DNA of 9,929 bases from Dehalococcoidales bacterium (GCA_030640255.1 DAOWJS010000023.1:1-9929), one strand, 5' to 3'; counted from the first letter of the stretch, positions 1 to 6,776 are shown. Translations and numbers: made by a program. Notes: a model not told the origin generated them from the letters alone.

Positions 1-3
1 CCC

Positions 4-336
4 TCACCATTTGGACAAAGGTGCGAACCAGCCAATCCCTATGCCTACCAGTAGAGACCAAATACCCCAAGACTCAATGAATACCCCACCGAGAAAGGCT
101 GCCAATATTGCTCCCAATCCTAACCAGCTGCCAATCTTGTAAGCTGCTGCTGTTATCCCTACAGTTAGGATAACCGTAATCAGCCAAAAGAGCACTGAGG
201 ACATCTCTGGCACTAGGTCTGTGAAGGCTTTAAGTATTTCCGATTCTGGATTTACCCCTGCATAAATCCATAGGCCATTGAGGAATCCAAAAAGAATCAC
301 AAATTCTATTACGAAACTTTCATTTCTTTTCGTCAT
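4..336 (-). CDS. small four-helix membrane protein of unknown function, last gene of the UDG-rnj-ftsK operon
   Basis: I do not recognise this 110-residue protein. A short charged N-terminus (Met-Thr-Lys-Arg-Asn-Glu) is followed by four hydrophobic stretches at about residues 8-26, 47-66, 69-87 and 91-106, so it is probably an integral membrane protein. The third and fourth stretches are glycine-rich, which suggests tight helix packing. A loop at 28-44 holds most of the acidic residues. The start ATG overlaps the ftsK stop (ATGA, positions 336-333), so translation is probably coupled to ftsK. No Shine-Dalgarno lies at normal distance; the nearest purine block, GGAGGT at 359-354, is 17 bases upstream. 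The stop TGA is at 4-6. Co-transcription with ftsK hints at a membrane or division-related role, but that is inference only. Confidence 0.7.
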   Translation of the reverse strand: MTKRNESFVIEFVILFGFLNGLWIYAGVNPESEILKAFTDLVPEMSSVLFWLITVILTVGITAAAYKIGSWLGLGAILAAFLGGVFIESWGIWSLLVGIGIGWFAPLSKW

Positions 337-2555
337 TTGTAATCTATACCTGTACCTCCCCCCCCACCCTTTTCCCTCTCCTCTTCAAGCTGCTCCATAA
401 TGCGGGCAGCTCTGGGGTAACCGATACGCAACTTCCGCTGCAGGAAAGAGGTAGAGATGTGCTTGTGCTCTCGGGCTAGTTGCCTGGCTGTCTCCAGGAG
501 CGGGTCCTCGGGAAAGCCTCCCCTTCCACCCGCAGTTGGCGGTGAGACAAGCTCCTCAATCTTTAGCTGAGCGGCTTCTTCCTTCCGCTGGCTCCCCCAG
601 AAATAAACCAGCCTCTCGGTCTCGGCATCAGAAACATAGCACCCCTGGAGGCGCTTGGGTTTAGCCGCCTCAGTAGGCATATAGAGCATGTCCCCCTTAC
701 CCAGCAGCTTCTCGGCACCACCCATATCAAGGATGGTGCGCGAGTCTACCTGAGAGGTAACGGCAAAGCTAATCCGGGTAGGAAAGTTTGCCTTAATTAA
801 GCCGGTAACCACATCCACTGACGGGCGTTGGGTAGCCACGATGAGGTGAATACCGGTGGCTCGGGCAAGCTGGGCTAACCGACACAGAATATGTTCTACT
901 TCATCAAAGCCGGCCATCATTAAATCAGCCAGCTCATCAACGACTAGTATCAGATAAGGCAGCTTCTCCTCTCCACGTCGACTCCGATTATAACCCTCAA
1001 TGTTACGAGCCCCGGTGGCAGCCAATTTTTGATACCGCTTGTCCATCTCCTGGTTGAGCCAGCGCAACGTGCCCAAGGCTTTATTGACATCAACTATAAC
1101 CGGGACCGCCAGTTGAGGTATGCTATTGAACGGGGTCAACTCTACCCTCTTGGGGTCAACCATAATGAACCTGACATCGTTGGGGGTATTGTGTAATAGC
1201 AGGCAGCAGATAATAGAATTTAGGCAAACCGTCTTGCCGCTTCCGGTAGCCCCGGCAATAAGCAAGTGAGGCATTCTAGACAGGTCAGCGGCTACCGCCT
1301 CACCACCCGCCCCCTTACCCAGGGCTATGCTCAATTTAGACCTGGCCTCTATTTTCTGAAAGGAACTGGTCTCTATTACCCCACGCAGGCTAACCATACT
1401 TGAAACTGTATTAGGCACTTCAATACCCACTACCGATTTGCCGGGCACCGGGGCTTCAATCCTGATGCTGGATGCCGCCAAAGCCAGAGCCAGGTCATTA
1501 GCTAGTGAGGTAATCCTCTCCACCTTAACCCTTGTCTTAGATATCTCCTCCAACCTTACCCTGACATTGCCGTCCTTATCCTTTTCCTTTATCTCCTTCA
1601 TTTTTCTGTCCCAGCCCGGTTCCACACCAAACTGGGTAACGGTTGGGCCGGCATTTATCTGCACCACTTTGGCCTCAACGCCATAACTGGCTAGAGCCTC
1701 CTCAATAAGCTTGGCTCTCTGCATATTGTCAGCCTGACTAAACTCAACCTCAGGCGACCTATCCAGAATATCAATAGGCGGCAACCGCCAGCCATCAACA
1801 ATAATCACTGCTGACGACTCGCCGTATTTCTTCCACACTTCCTGAGCCACCTGCTTCAGTTCCTGCTGAGCCTGAGTAGGGGTAAGCGCCAGGGTAGCCG
1901 CTTTAGCCTCTAATTCTGGCTTCGGGGGCTCGGGGGGCACCATAACTGGAGGCGGGGCTACTTTTTCGGTAGGAGTAGGTGGAGGATAAGTCGGGGGATA
2001 AAAGGGCGGCTGATACCTCTCACTGGTTGGTCTGGGCGCCGCTTGCCTTTTGAACTCTTTGCCCAGCCATGCAGCAGCACCTTTTAAGAAGCGAAGGCAA
2101 GCCCCGGGAGCTACCAGAATAACGCCTATAATGACCAAACCTATTATCCGGAGGATACCAACATAGTCAGGGGCTAGGAAGTCAATAATACTCCGCCCGA
2201 AGCTACCCCCCAAATTAAAGAAGGCGGCTATTCCCCACACAGCTAAAACGAAGGCAATACCACCCAGCCACTGGTTCCAATGATAGATAAGCGAGGATAA
2301 CTTCCGCCGCCACATTAACCAGACCAGAGTTCCAATAGCCGCAGCTATAACCAGTAACCCCCAGCCAAACAGCCCATAGGTCTTACCACCAATACTACCA
2401 GCCCACGAAGTAATTGTTGACCACTGCCAGAATAAGAGCGCTAGAATGACAGCAAATAGAATAAGATAAGGTAACCAGCTTCCCCCCGACTTCCCCGTGG
2501 GCTTTCTTCTGGATTTACCCCCAACACTACTAGCTTTAACTTTTCTTCCCGCCAT
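333..2555 (-). CDS. ftsK: DNA translocase FtsK/SpoIIIE
   Basis: ATP-driven double-stranded DNA pump that clears chromosome termini at the division septum. The 740 residues show the full family layout. Four membrane helices lie at about 27-45, 61-81, 97-114 and 131-153. A short proline-rich linker follows at 180-213, much shorter than in E. coli FtsK. The alpha domain spans about 225-400. In the RecA-like motor, Walker A is GATGSGKT (435-442) and Walker B LILVVDE (535-541). The gamma winged helix that reads polar DNA motifs is at about 683-728 (STSFLQRKLRIGY near 701-713). The alpha domain has a charged insertion of about 26 residues (315-340) compared with SpoIIIE. The tail is glycine-rich, encoded by a run of eight G. 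The start ATG has GAGAGG four bases upstream. It lies 28 bases after rnj and overlaps the next gene by four bases. Confidence 0.96.
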   Translation of the reverse strand: MAGRKVKASSVGGKSRRKPTGKSGGSWLPYLILFAVILALLFWQWSTITSWAGSIGGKTYGLFGWGLLVIAAAIGTLVWLMWRRKLSSLIYHWNQWLGGIAFVLAVWGIAAFFNLGGSFGRSIIDFLAPDYVGILRIIGLVIIGVILVAPGACLRFLKGAAAWLGKEFKRQAAPRPTSERYQPPFYPPTYPPPTPTEKVAPPPVMVPPEPPKPELEAKAATLALTPTQAQQELKQVAQEVWKKYGESSAVIIVDGWRLPPIDILDRSPEVEFSQADNMQRAKLIEEALASYGVEAKVVQINAGPTVTQFGVEPGWDRKMKEIKEKDKDGNVRVRLEEISKTRVKVERITSLANDLALALAASSIRIEAPVPGKSVVGIEVPNTVSSMVSLRGVIETSSFQKIEARSKLSIALGKGAGGEAVAADLSRMPHLLIAGATGSGKTVCLNSIICCLLLHNTPNDVRFIMVDPKRVELTPFNSIPQLAVPVIVDVNKALGTLRWLNQEMDKRYQKLAATGARNIEGYNRSRRGEEKLPYLILVVDELADLMMAGFDEVEHILCRLAQLARATGIHLIVATQRPSVDVVTGLIKANFPTRISFAVTSQVDSRTILDMGGAEKLLGKGDMLYMPTEAAKPKRLQGCYVSDAETERLVYFWGSQRKEEAAQLKIEELVSPPTAGGRGGFPEDPLLETARQLAREHKHISTSFLQRKLRIGYPRAARIMEQLEEEREKGGGGGTGIDYK
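357..365 (-). other. G8 run forming a possible -1 frameshift site at the ftsK 3' end
   Basis: On the coding strand the ftsK frame reads GGT GGG GGG GGA GGT, which contains the heptamer G GGG GGA of the X XXY YYZ type. A -1 slip here continues without a stop through seven codons (Arg-Tyr-Arg-Tyr-Arg-Leu-Gln) into the ATG of the downstream membrane protein, in its frame. This would give an FtsK fusion of about 850 residues. A purine-rich block resembling a Shine-Dalgarno (GAGGAGAGGG) lies upstream, as in known bacterial -1 sites. I see no strong downstream hairpin. Function is inference; a plain homopolymer is the simpler reading. Confidence 0.35.
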
Positions 2556-2583
2556 ATGACCTCTCGGTGAGCATGCTTTGAAG

Positions 2584-4242
2584 CTACACCTTTACCATAA
2601 AGGGCAGAATCATGGGTCGGCGCTTGGTCTGCTCATAATAAAACTTGTACAATATATCTCTAACCTTAGTGTAAATGAAGCCCCACTCAGCAGGTCGGTC
2701 ACGACCATGGTCTAAAGCCCGGGCTATCAGGTCACGACTCTCCTCTATCATATCCTTGGACTCCCTGGTATCGACAAAACCTCGTGATATAATGTCAGGA
2801 CGACCGATTAACTTGCCGGTTTGCCGGTTAACGGCGATAATCACCACTACTATTCCATCCCGCGACAGCATCTTTCTATCACGGAGAACAACACTACCGA
2901 TATCACCCACACTCAGACCATCTACATACACATTGCCTGAACTAACCTTGCCGGTTATCTTGCCAGCATGGGGACCAATCTCTAGGATATCACCGTCTTC
3001 CAGCACGAAGGTATTATCTCTTGAGATACCTACCGATTGGGCTAACTCAGCATGCAGGCTCAGGTGGCGATATTCGCCATGGATAGGCACAAAGAACCTC
3101 GGCTTAACCAAATTTAGTAGCAGTTTCAGCTCTTCCTGACTGGCATGCCCGTGGACGTGAACCTGGGCCACCTTACCATAGAGTACTCGCGCCCCCTGTT
3201 TAAAAAGGGCGTCCACGGTTCGGTTAACTACCGCTTCGTTGCCCGGGATAGGTGTTGCTGAAAGAACTACCGTATCGCCACGAACTATATGGACCTGGCG
3301 ATGGTCTCGGTTGGCGATACGAACCAGGGCTGAGGTAGGCTCCCCCTGGCTTCCGGTAGTAAGCAGAACAATTTTATTATGAGGCATACCCCTAAGTTCA
3401 TCAAGCCGAGCCAGTATCCCATCTGGAGCATTGAGATAGCCCAAACCCAGTGCCATGCGGACTATATCAGTCATACTACGTCCCACAATAAAGACACGAC
3501 GCTGGTGCTTAGCGGCGGCATCAATAACCTGCTGAATACGGGAGACCAACGAGGAAAAGGTAGTTACAATCACCCTTCCCGGGGCGTCAGCCATAACATG
3601 GTCTAGGGTCTCACCAACCACTCTTTCTGATGGAGTGTAGCCTGGTAGTTCAGCATAGGTGGAGTCGGCGAGAAGGAGCAAGACCCCTTGGGCTCCAAGC
3701 TGAGCCAGCCGAGACAGGTCGGTTGGTTTACCACTGACCGGGGTATAGTCAAGCTTAAAATCCCCGCTATGAACTATGGTGCCAATCGGCGTAGATATGA
3801 TTAGACCTACTGCGTCAGGTATGCTGTGGCAAACGGGGAAGAACTCAACTTTGAATTTTCCCAGGGTGACTGCCCCACCGGGTGGTATCATTTTAAGCTT
3901 AGCCCCTGAGAGTACCTTTCGCTCTTTAAGCTTAACCGAAATAAGACCCCGGGTAAGCTTCGTTGAATAAACCGGGACATTAAGCTGAGGCAGCAAATAG
4001 GGCAAGGCACCAATATGGTCTTCATGACCGTGAGTAATAAGTATGCCCCTTATTTTCTCCCGCTTCTCCAGCAGATAGCTGATATCAGGGATTACCAGGT
4101 CAATACCCAACATTTCTTCCTCGGGGAACATGAGCCCGGCATCAATAATGATGATGTCGTTTTCATATTCCATCACCATCATGTTCTTGCCGATTTCATT
4201 TAGCCCACCGAGTGGGATTACTTTTAATCTTGATTTAATCAT
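2584..4242 (-). CDS. rnj: ribonuclease J (metallo-beta-lactamase / beta-CASP RNase)
   Basis: Zinc-dependent RNase with 5'-3' exonuclease and endonuclease activity, central to mRNA decay and rRNA maturation in bacteria that lack RNase E. Numbering from the ATG at 4242 (552 residues), metal-binding motifs are HGHEDH (71-76), His139, and HSGDFK (158-163, with Asp161). The family Asp-Ser-Thr-Asn-Ala-Glu motif reads Asp-Ser-Thr-Tyr-Ala-Glu (193-198). Beta-CASP motifs are TTGSQGEP (295-302), SATPIPGNE (328-336), HVHGHAS (362-368) and PIHGEYRHL (386-394). A C-terminal domain follows. An in-frame TTG at 4257 would add five residues and overlap the upstream gene by 11 bases. I prefer the ATG, which starts four bases after that gene's stop, although its Shine-Dalgarno is weak (GAG only). 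It is transcribed between the uracil-DNA glycosylase gene and ftsK. Confidence 0.95.
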   Translation of the reverse strand: MIKSRLKVIPLGGLNEIGKNMMVMEYENDIIIIDAGLMFPEEEMLGIDLVIPDISYLLEKREKIRGILITHGHEDHIGALPYLLPQLNVPVYSTKLTRGLISVKLKERKVLSGAKLKMIPPGGAVTLGKFKVEFFPVCHSIPDAVGLIISTPIGTIVHSGDFKLDYTPVSGKPTDLSRLAQLGAQGVLLLLADSTYAELPGYTPSERVVGETLDHVMADAPGRVIVTTFSSLVSRIQQVIDAAAKHQRRVFIVGRSMTDIVRMALGLGYLNAPDGILARLDELRGMPHNKIVLLTTGSQGEPTSALVRIANRDHRQVHIVRGDTVVLSATPIPGNEAVVNRTVDALFKQGARVLYGKVAQVHVHGHASQEELKLLLNLVKPRFFVPIHGEYRHLSLHAELAQSVGISRDNTFVLEDGDILEIGPHAGKITGKVSSGNVYVDGLSVGDIGSVVLRDRKMLSRDGIVVVIIAVNRQTGKLIGRPDIISRGFVDTRESKDMIEESRDLIARALDHGRDRPAEWGFIYTKVRDILYKFYYEQTKRRPMILPFMVKV

Positions 4243-4246
4243 AATT

Positions 4247-4852
4247 TTAGAGCTCAAACATATTCAGTTGCTGTGGCGACTGTTTAACTTCGGTCATACT
4301 TTCCGCCTGGGCGAGAAGTGAGGGAATCTTAAGCATATCCTCCTCTATGGCGCGGCGCAGGCTCTGCTGGTGAAGAGCCGCCGCCGGGTGGTACATAGCA
4401 TAGTAGATGATATTATCCCGCTTTTGAGCGGTGCCATGAATTTTGCTTATGCTCTTACCCGGGAAGAACAATGCCATAGAATAGCGCCCCAGGGTTACAA
4501 TTATTTTGGGGCGAATTAGCTCAATCTGGCGGTCCAGCCACTTACGGCAGTTATGTATTTCTGAGGGTAACGGGTCGCGGTTTCCTACTGGTCGGCACTT
4601 AATCACATTAGAAATATAGACCTGCCCACGCTTCAAGTTGATAGAAGCCAGCAATTGCTCCAGGAATAATCCCGCCGGACCAACAAAGGGACGCCCTTGC
4701 TGGTCTTCGTGCCAGCCCGGTGCCTCACCAATGAACATTATATCAGCATCCTCCGACCCGTCACCGGGCACCACTCGGGTTCGGTTTTTAGCTAACACTT
4801 CACACTGCTGACAGAGTGCAATTTCCTGACAAAGCTCGCTCAGCGCTGACAT
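4247..4852 (-). CDS. family 4 uracil-DNA glycosylase (iron-sulfur type)
   Basis: Removes uracil from DNA, produced by cytosine deamination or misincorporation, starting base excision repair. The 201 residues carry the four cysteines expected for the [4Fe-4S] cluster of this family: Cys14, Cys17, Cys86 and Cys102. The active-site block GEAPG (42-46) is followed by GRPFVG (53-58) and SNVIKCRP (81-88). Near the C-terminus HPA (155-157) is the second active-site motif. A charged tail of about 30 residues follows the domain. The start ATG at 4852 is the only in-frame choice, because an in-frame TAA lies three codons upstream. No clear Shine-Dalgarno precedes it. It is the first gene of the minus-strand operon, behind the promoter at 4899-4927. 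The family call is firm; cluster occupancy is inferred from the cysteines. Confidence 0.93.
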   Translation of the reverse strand: MSALSELCQEIALCQQCEVLAKNRTRVVPGDGSEDADIMFIGEAPGWHEDQQGRPFVGPAGLFLEQLLASINLKRGQVYISNVIKCRPVGNRDPLPSEIHNCRKWLDRQIELIRPKIIVTLGRYSMALFFPGKSISKIHGTAQKRDNIIYYAMYHPAAALHQQSLRRAIEEDMLKIPSLLAQAESMTEVKQSPQQLNMFEL

Positions 4853-4874
4853 CTCATCTGGTTAACCCAAATAG

Positions 4875-4893
4875 AAAGGTTTAATTAACCTTT
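4875..4893. promoter_or_regulatory. palindrome at the predicted start of the UDG operon transcript (possible operator)
   Basis: Two perfect 7-base arms, AAAGGTT (4875-4881) and AACCTTT (4887-4893), are separated by five bases. The predicted transcription start from the adjacent promoter is near 4892, so the palindrome would cover about +1 to +18. A second short palindrome, GGTTAACC (4860-4867), lies between it and the start codon. The placement fits a repressor site, but no regulator is recognised. Confidence 0.35.
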
Positions 4894-4898
4894 GAATT

Positions 4899-4927
4899 AT
4901 GATAACACGAACAATATGTCAGGTCAA
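4899..4927 (-). promoter_or_regulatory. sigma-A-type promoter of the UDG-rnj-ftsK operon
   Basis: On the minus strand, TTGACC (4927-4922; 5 of 6 to the -35 consensus) is followed by exactly 17 bases and TATCAT (4904-4899; 5 of 6 to the -10 consensus). A TGT directly before the -10 gives an extended -10. The predicted start near 4892 leaves a leader of about 40 bases before the glycosylase ATG at 4852. Confidence 0.65.
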
Positions 4928-4943
4928 TTTAGGAGAATGTTAT

Positions 4944-5138
4944 CTACCTCACCCCCTTAATCCCCCTCTCCTTCAAAGGAGAGGGGGGAATGGTTTTAGA
5001 AGAGGGGCTTTGCCCCTCTTAGACACTCGGATTAAAGGAGAAAAATGGGATAATAAAGGGATTGAAAGGGGCGAAGCCCCTTTAACAAATTCCCTTCCCT
5101 CTCCCCTTATGAAGGGGAGAGGGATAAAGGGTGAGGGG
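4944..5138 (+). repeat. MITE-like hairpin element 1, upstream of glyA
   Basis: A non-coding stretch of about 195 bases made of four perfect hairpins in the order outer, inner, inner, outer. They are 4962-4973/4976-4987 (12 bp), 5000-5008/5012-5020 (9 bp), 5065-5072/5076-5083 (8 bp) and 5097-5108/5112-5123 (12 bp). The ends are themselves imperfect inverted repeats: CCTCACCCCCTTAATCC at the left, and at the right the complement of CCTCACCCTTTATCCC. This is the layout of a small non-autonomous mobile or REP-like element. No transposase gene or clear target-site duplication was seen. It fills most of the gap between the two divergent promoters. A related inverted copy lies beyond glyA. Confidence 0.7.
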
Positions 5139-5169
5139 TTAGTAAATAATCTATTTAGGTAGAAGATTG

Positions 5170-5198
5170 TTGACAGTATAGGGGTGCAGTTGTAGACT
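5170..5198 (+). promoter_or_regulatory. glyA promoter
   Basis: A perfect -35 hexamer TTGACA (5170-5175) is followed by a 17-base spacer and TAGACT (5193-5198; 4 of 6 to the -10 consensus). The expected start falls at about 5205, only one or two bases before the glyA ATG at 5207. It lies about 30 bases beyond the right end of hairpin element 1. Confidence 0.6.
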
Positions 5199-5206
5199 AC
5201 TTAAGA

Positions 5207-6454
5207 ATGAGCTTTTTAAGTCAAACTGACCCCGAGATTAACCGCGTCCTTCATATGGAAGGAAAGCGGCACAAGGAAACAATAAACCTTATCGCCTCCG
5301 AGAACTACACCAGCCGGGCGGTGCTTGAGGCTGAGGGCTCGTCTCTGACCAACAAATATGCTGAGGGTTACCCCCAACAGCGCTACTATGGCGGCTGCGA
5401 AAACGTGGATGTAGTGGAAAATTTAGCTATCCGGCGGGCTAAAGAACTATTTCACGCTGAGCATGCTAATGTCCAGCCGCACAGTGGGGCTCAAGCCAAT
5501 ATGGCTGTCTATTATGCCCTGCTTAACTATGGTGATACCGTTATGGGTATGAACCTGGCTCACGGTGGTCACCTTACTCATGGTAGCAAGGTGAGCTTCT
5601 CGGGTAAGGCATATAATTTCATACCCTACGGGGTTAATCGAGAAACAGAAAGGATTGACTATCAAGAGCTAGAGAGGCTTGTCTTAGAGCACAAGCCCAA
5701 GCTGATTGTGGCTGGAGCTAGCTCTTACCCCAGAATTATTGATTTTGAGCGCCTTCAACATATTGCCAACCTGGTGGGGGCAAGGCTTATGGCTGATATC
5801 GCCCACATAGCTGGTATGGTAGCTGTGGGACTACATCCTACCCCGGTGCCCTATGCTGAGGTGATAACCTCAACCACACATAAGACACTGCGCGGTCCAC
5901 GAGGAGGGTTCATTTTGTGTCGGCGTCAGCTAGCTTCCTCAATAGATGCCGCGGTTTTCCCCGCCATGCAAGGTGGTCCTCTGATGCATGTTATTGCTGC
6001 CAAAGCGGTGGCTTTTTATGAAGCTATGCAACCCGGCTTCACCGTTTATCAACGGGCTATATTGGATAATGCCCTGGTTCTAGCCAGCGAGCTCCAAAGA
6101 CTGGGACTGCGCCTGGTATCAGGCGGAACCGACACCCACCTAGTCTTAGTCGACCTCACCAAGGTAGGGGTCACCGGCAAGGAGGCTGAGGAGGCTTTAG
6201 GGGTGGCAGGTATTGTGGTTAATCGGAATGCTATTCCTTTTGATAACACCCACCCACCTAGAATAGCCGGGGGCATCAGACTGGGCACGCCAGCAGTGAC
6301 CACACGCGGCTTTGGTAGGGAAGAAATGAAGCATATCGCCTCACTAATTGTAAAAGTAATTACTAATATTGGTAACCCGAATGTTCAAAATCAGGTAAGC
6401 CAGGAAGTCGCCCAAATTTGCCACCGTTTCCCGGTACCCGGCATTGATGACTGA
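5207..6454 (+). CDS. glyA: serine hydroxymethyltransferase
   Basis: PLP enzyme that interconverts serine and glycine while moving a one-carbon unit to tetrahydrofolate; it supplies purine, thymidylate and methionine synthesis in the cytosol. The 415 residues match the usual bacterial length. PLP-binding Lys226 sits in TSTTHKTLRGPRGG (221-234). Asp197 and His200 in ADIAH contact the cofactor ring. PHSGAQAN (91-98), NKYAEGYP (49-56, with catalytic Glu53) and Arg358 in GGIRLGTPA, the substrate-carboxylate ligand, are all present. The N-terminus aligns with the family, so the ATG at 5207 is right. No Shine-Dalgarno precedes it (ACTACTTAAGA), and the promoter predicts a leaderless transcript. Hairpin elements lie on both sides, which isolates it from the prs-secA operon. 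Confidence 0.97.
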   Translation: MSFLSQTDPEINRVLHMEGKRHKETINLIASENYTSRAVLEAEGSSLTNKYAEGYPQQRYYGGCENVDVVENLAIRRAKELFHAEHANVQPHSGAQANMAVYYALLNYGDTVMGMNLAHGGHLTHGSKVSFSGKAYNFIPYGVNRETERIDYQELERLVLEHKPKLIVAGASSYPRIIDFERLQHIANLVGARLMADIAHIAGMVAVGLHPTPVPYAEVITSTTHKTLRGPRGGFILCRRQLASSIDAAVFPAMQGGPLMHVIAAKAVAFYEAMQPGFTVYQRAILDNALVLASELQRLGLRLVSGGTDTHLVLVDLTKVGVTGKEAEEALGVAGIVVNRNAIPFDNTHPPRIAGGIRLGTPAVTTRGFGREEMKHIASLIVKVITNIGNPNVQNQVSQEVAQICHRFPVPGIDD

Positions 6455-6474
6455 GATTGTTTAACAACCCTATT

Positions 6475-6775
6475 CCCTTTATCCCCTTCCCCTTGATAAG
6501 GGGTAGTTAGTTTCCTTAGAGGGCTACGCTCTCTAAAACTCCCTATTACGAAATAAAGGCGCTTATTGAGGGTATCTAAGAGGGGCTGTCGTCCCTCTTT
6601 TTAATATCTTCCCCCTCTCCTTTGAAGGAAGGAGAGTTGAAGAGAGGCGAAGCCTCTCTTATATAATCAGTCCCCCTTCCCCTTAATAAGGGGAAGGGGG
6701 ATAAAGTCCTTGCCTGCTTTGGCAAGGATAAAGGGGGATGGGGTTACCAAATAAAAAGCTAAGGGGGTGAGGTAG
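6475..6775 (-). repeat. compound MITE-like hairpin element 2, between glyA and prs
   Basis: This explains most of the 388-base gap between glyA and prs. Read on the minus strand, 6637-6475 follows the same order as element 1; for example a 17-base match, 4971-4987 versus 6627-6611, contains TTCAAAGGAGAGGGG. Hairpins are 6489-6494/6498-6503, 6516-6524/6528-6536 (one G.T pair), 6578-6584/6593-6599, 6615-6622/6629-6636, 6640-6648/6652-6660 (9 bp), 6671-6684/6688-6701 (perfect 14 bp) and 6707-6714/6721-6728 (8 bp). The 6638-6705 part looks like an extra half-unit, so the element may be duplicated or nested. Its outer end, 6760-6775, is the exact complement of the outer end of element 1. No reading frame here looks real. 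Confidence 0.65.
6578..6602 (+). terminator. possible glyA terminator inside element 2
   Basis: AAGAGGG (6578-6584) pairs with CCCTCTT (6593-6599) around an eight-base loop, and a run of five T (6598-6602) follows the stem. This has the form of an intrinsic terminator about 125 bases after the glyA stop. It is also one of the element's inner hairpins, so termination may be incidental. Confidence 0.4.
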
Positions 6776-6776
6776 G

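Noticed and set aside
358..365. G8/C8 run as a sequencing error breaking ftsK
   Set aside because: The zero frame gives a complete gamma domain, a normal tail and a clean ATGA junction, so no error is needed; a length error cannot be ruled out without reads.
2675..3139. 154-residue open frame on the plus strand
   Set aside because: Antisense shadow of the RNase J C-terminal half; serine/arginine-rich composition is typical of such shadows.
4243..4257. TTG start for RNase J overlapping the glycosylase gene
   Set aside because: No Shine-Dalgarno upstream, and the ATG five codons later sits four bases after the preceding stop; the TTG cannot be fully excluded.
4899..5162. 87-residue open frame on the plus strand across element 1
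   Set aside because: It is a translation of the hairpin repeats (Pro-Leu and Gly-Arg rich blocks), with no ribosome site and no protein-like pattern.
4944..6775. Hairpin repeats as a CRISPR array
   Set aside because: Repeats are palindromic, unequal in length and not regularly spaced by unique spacers; no cas genes are present.
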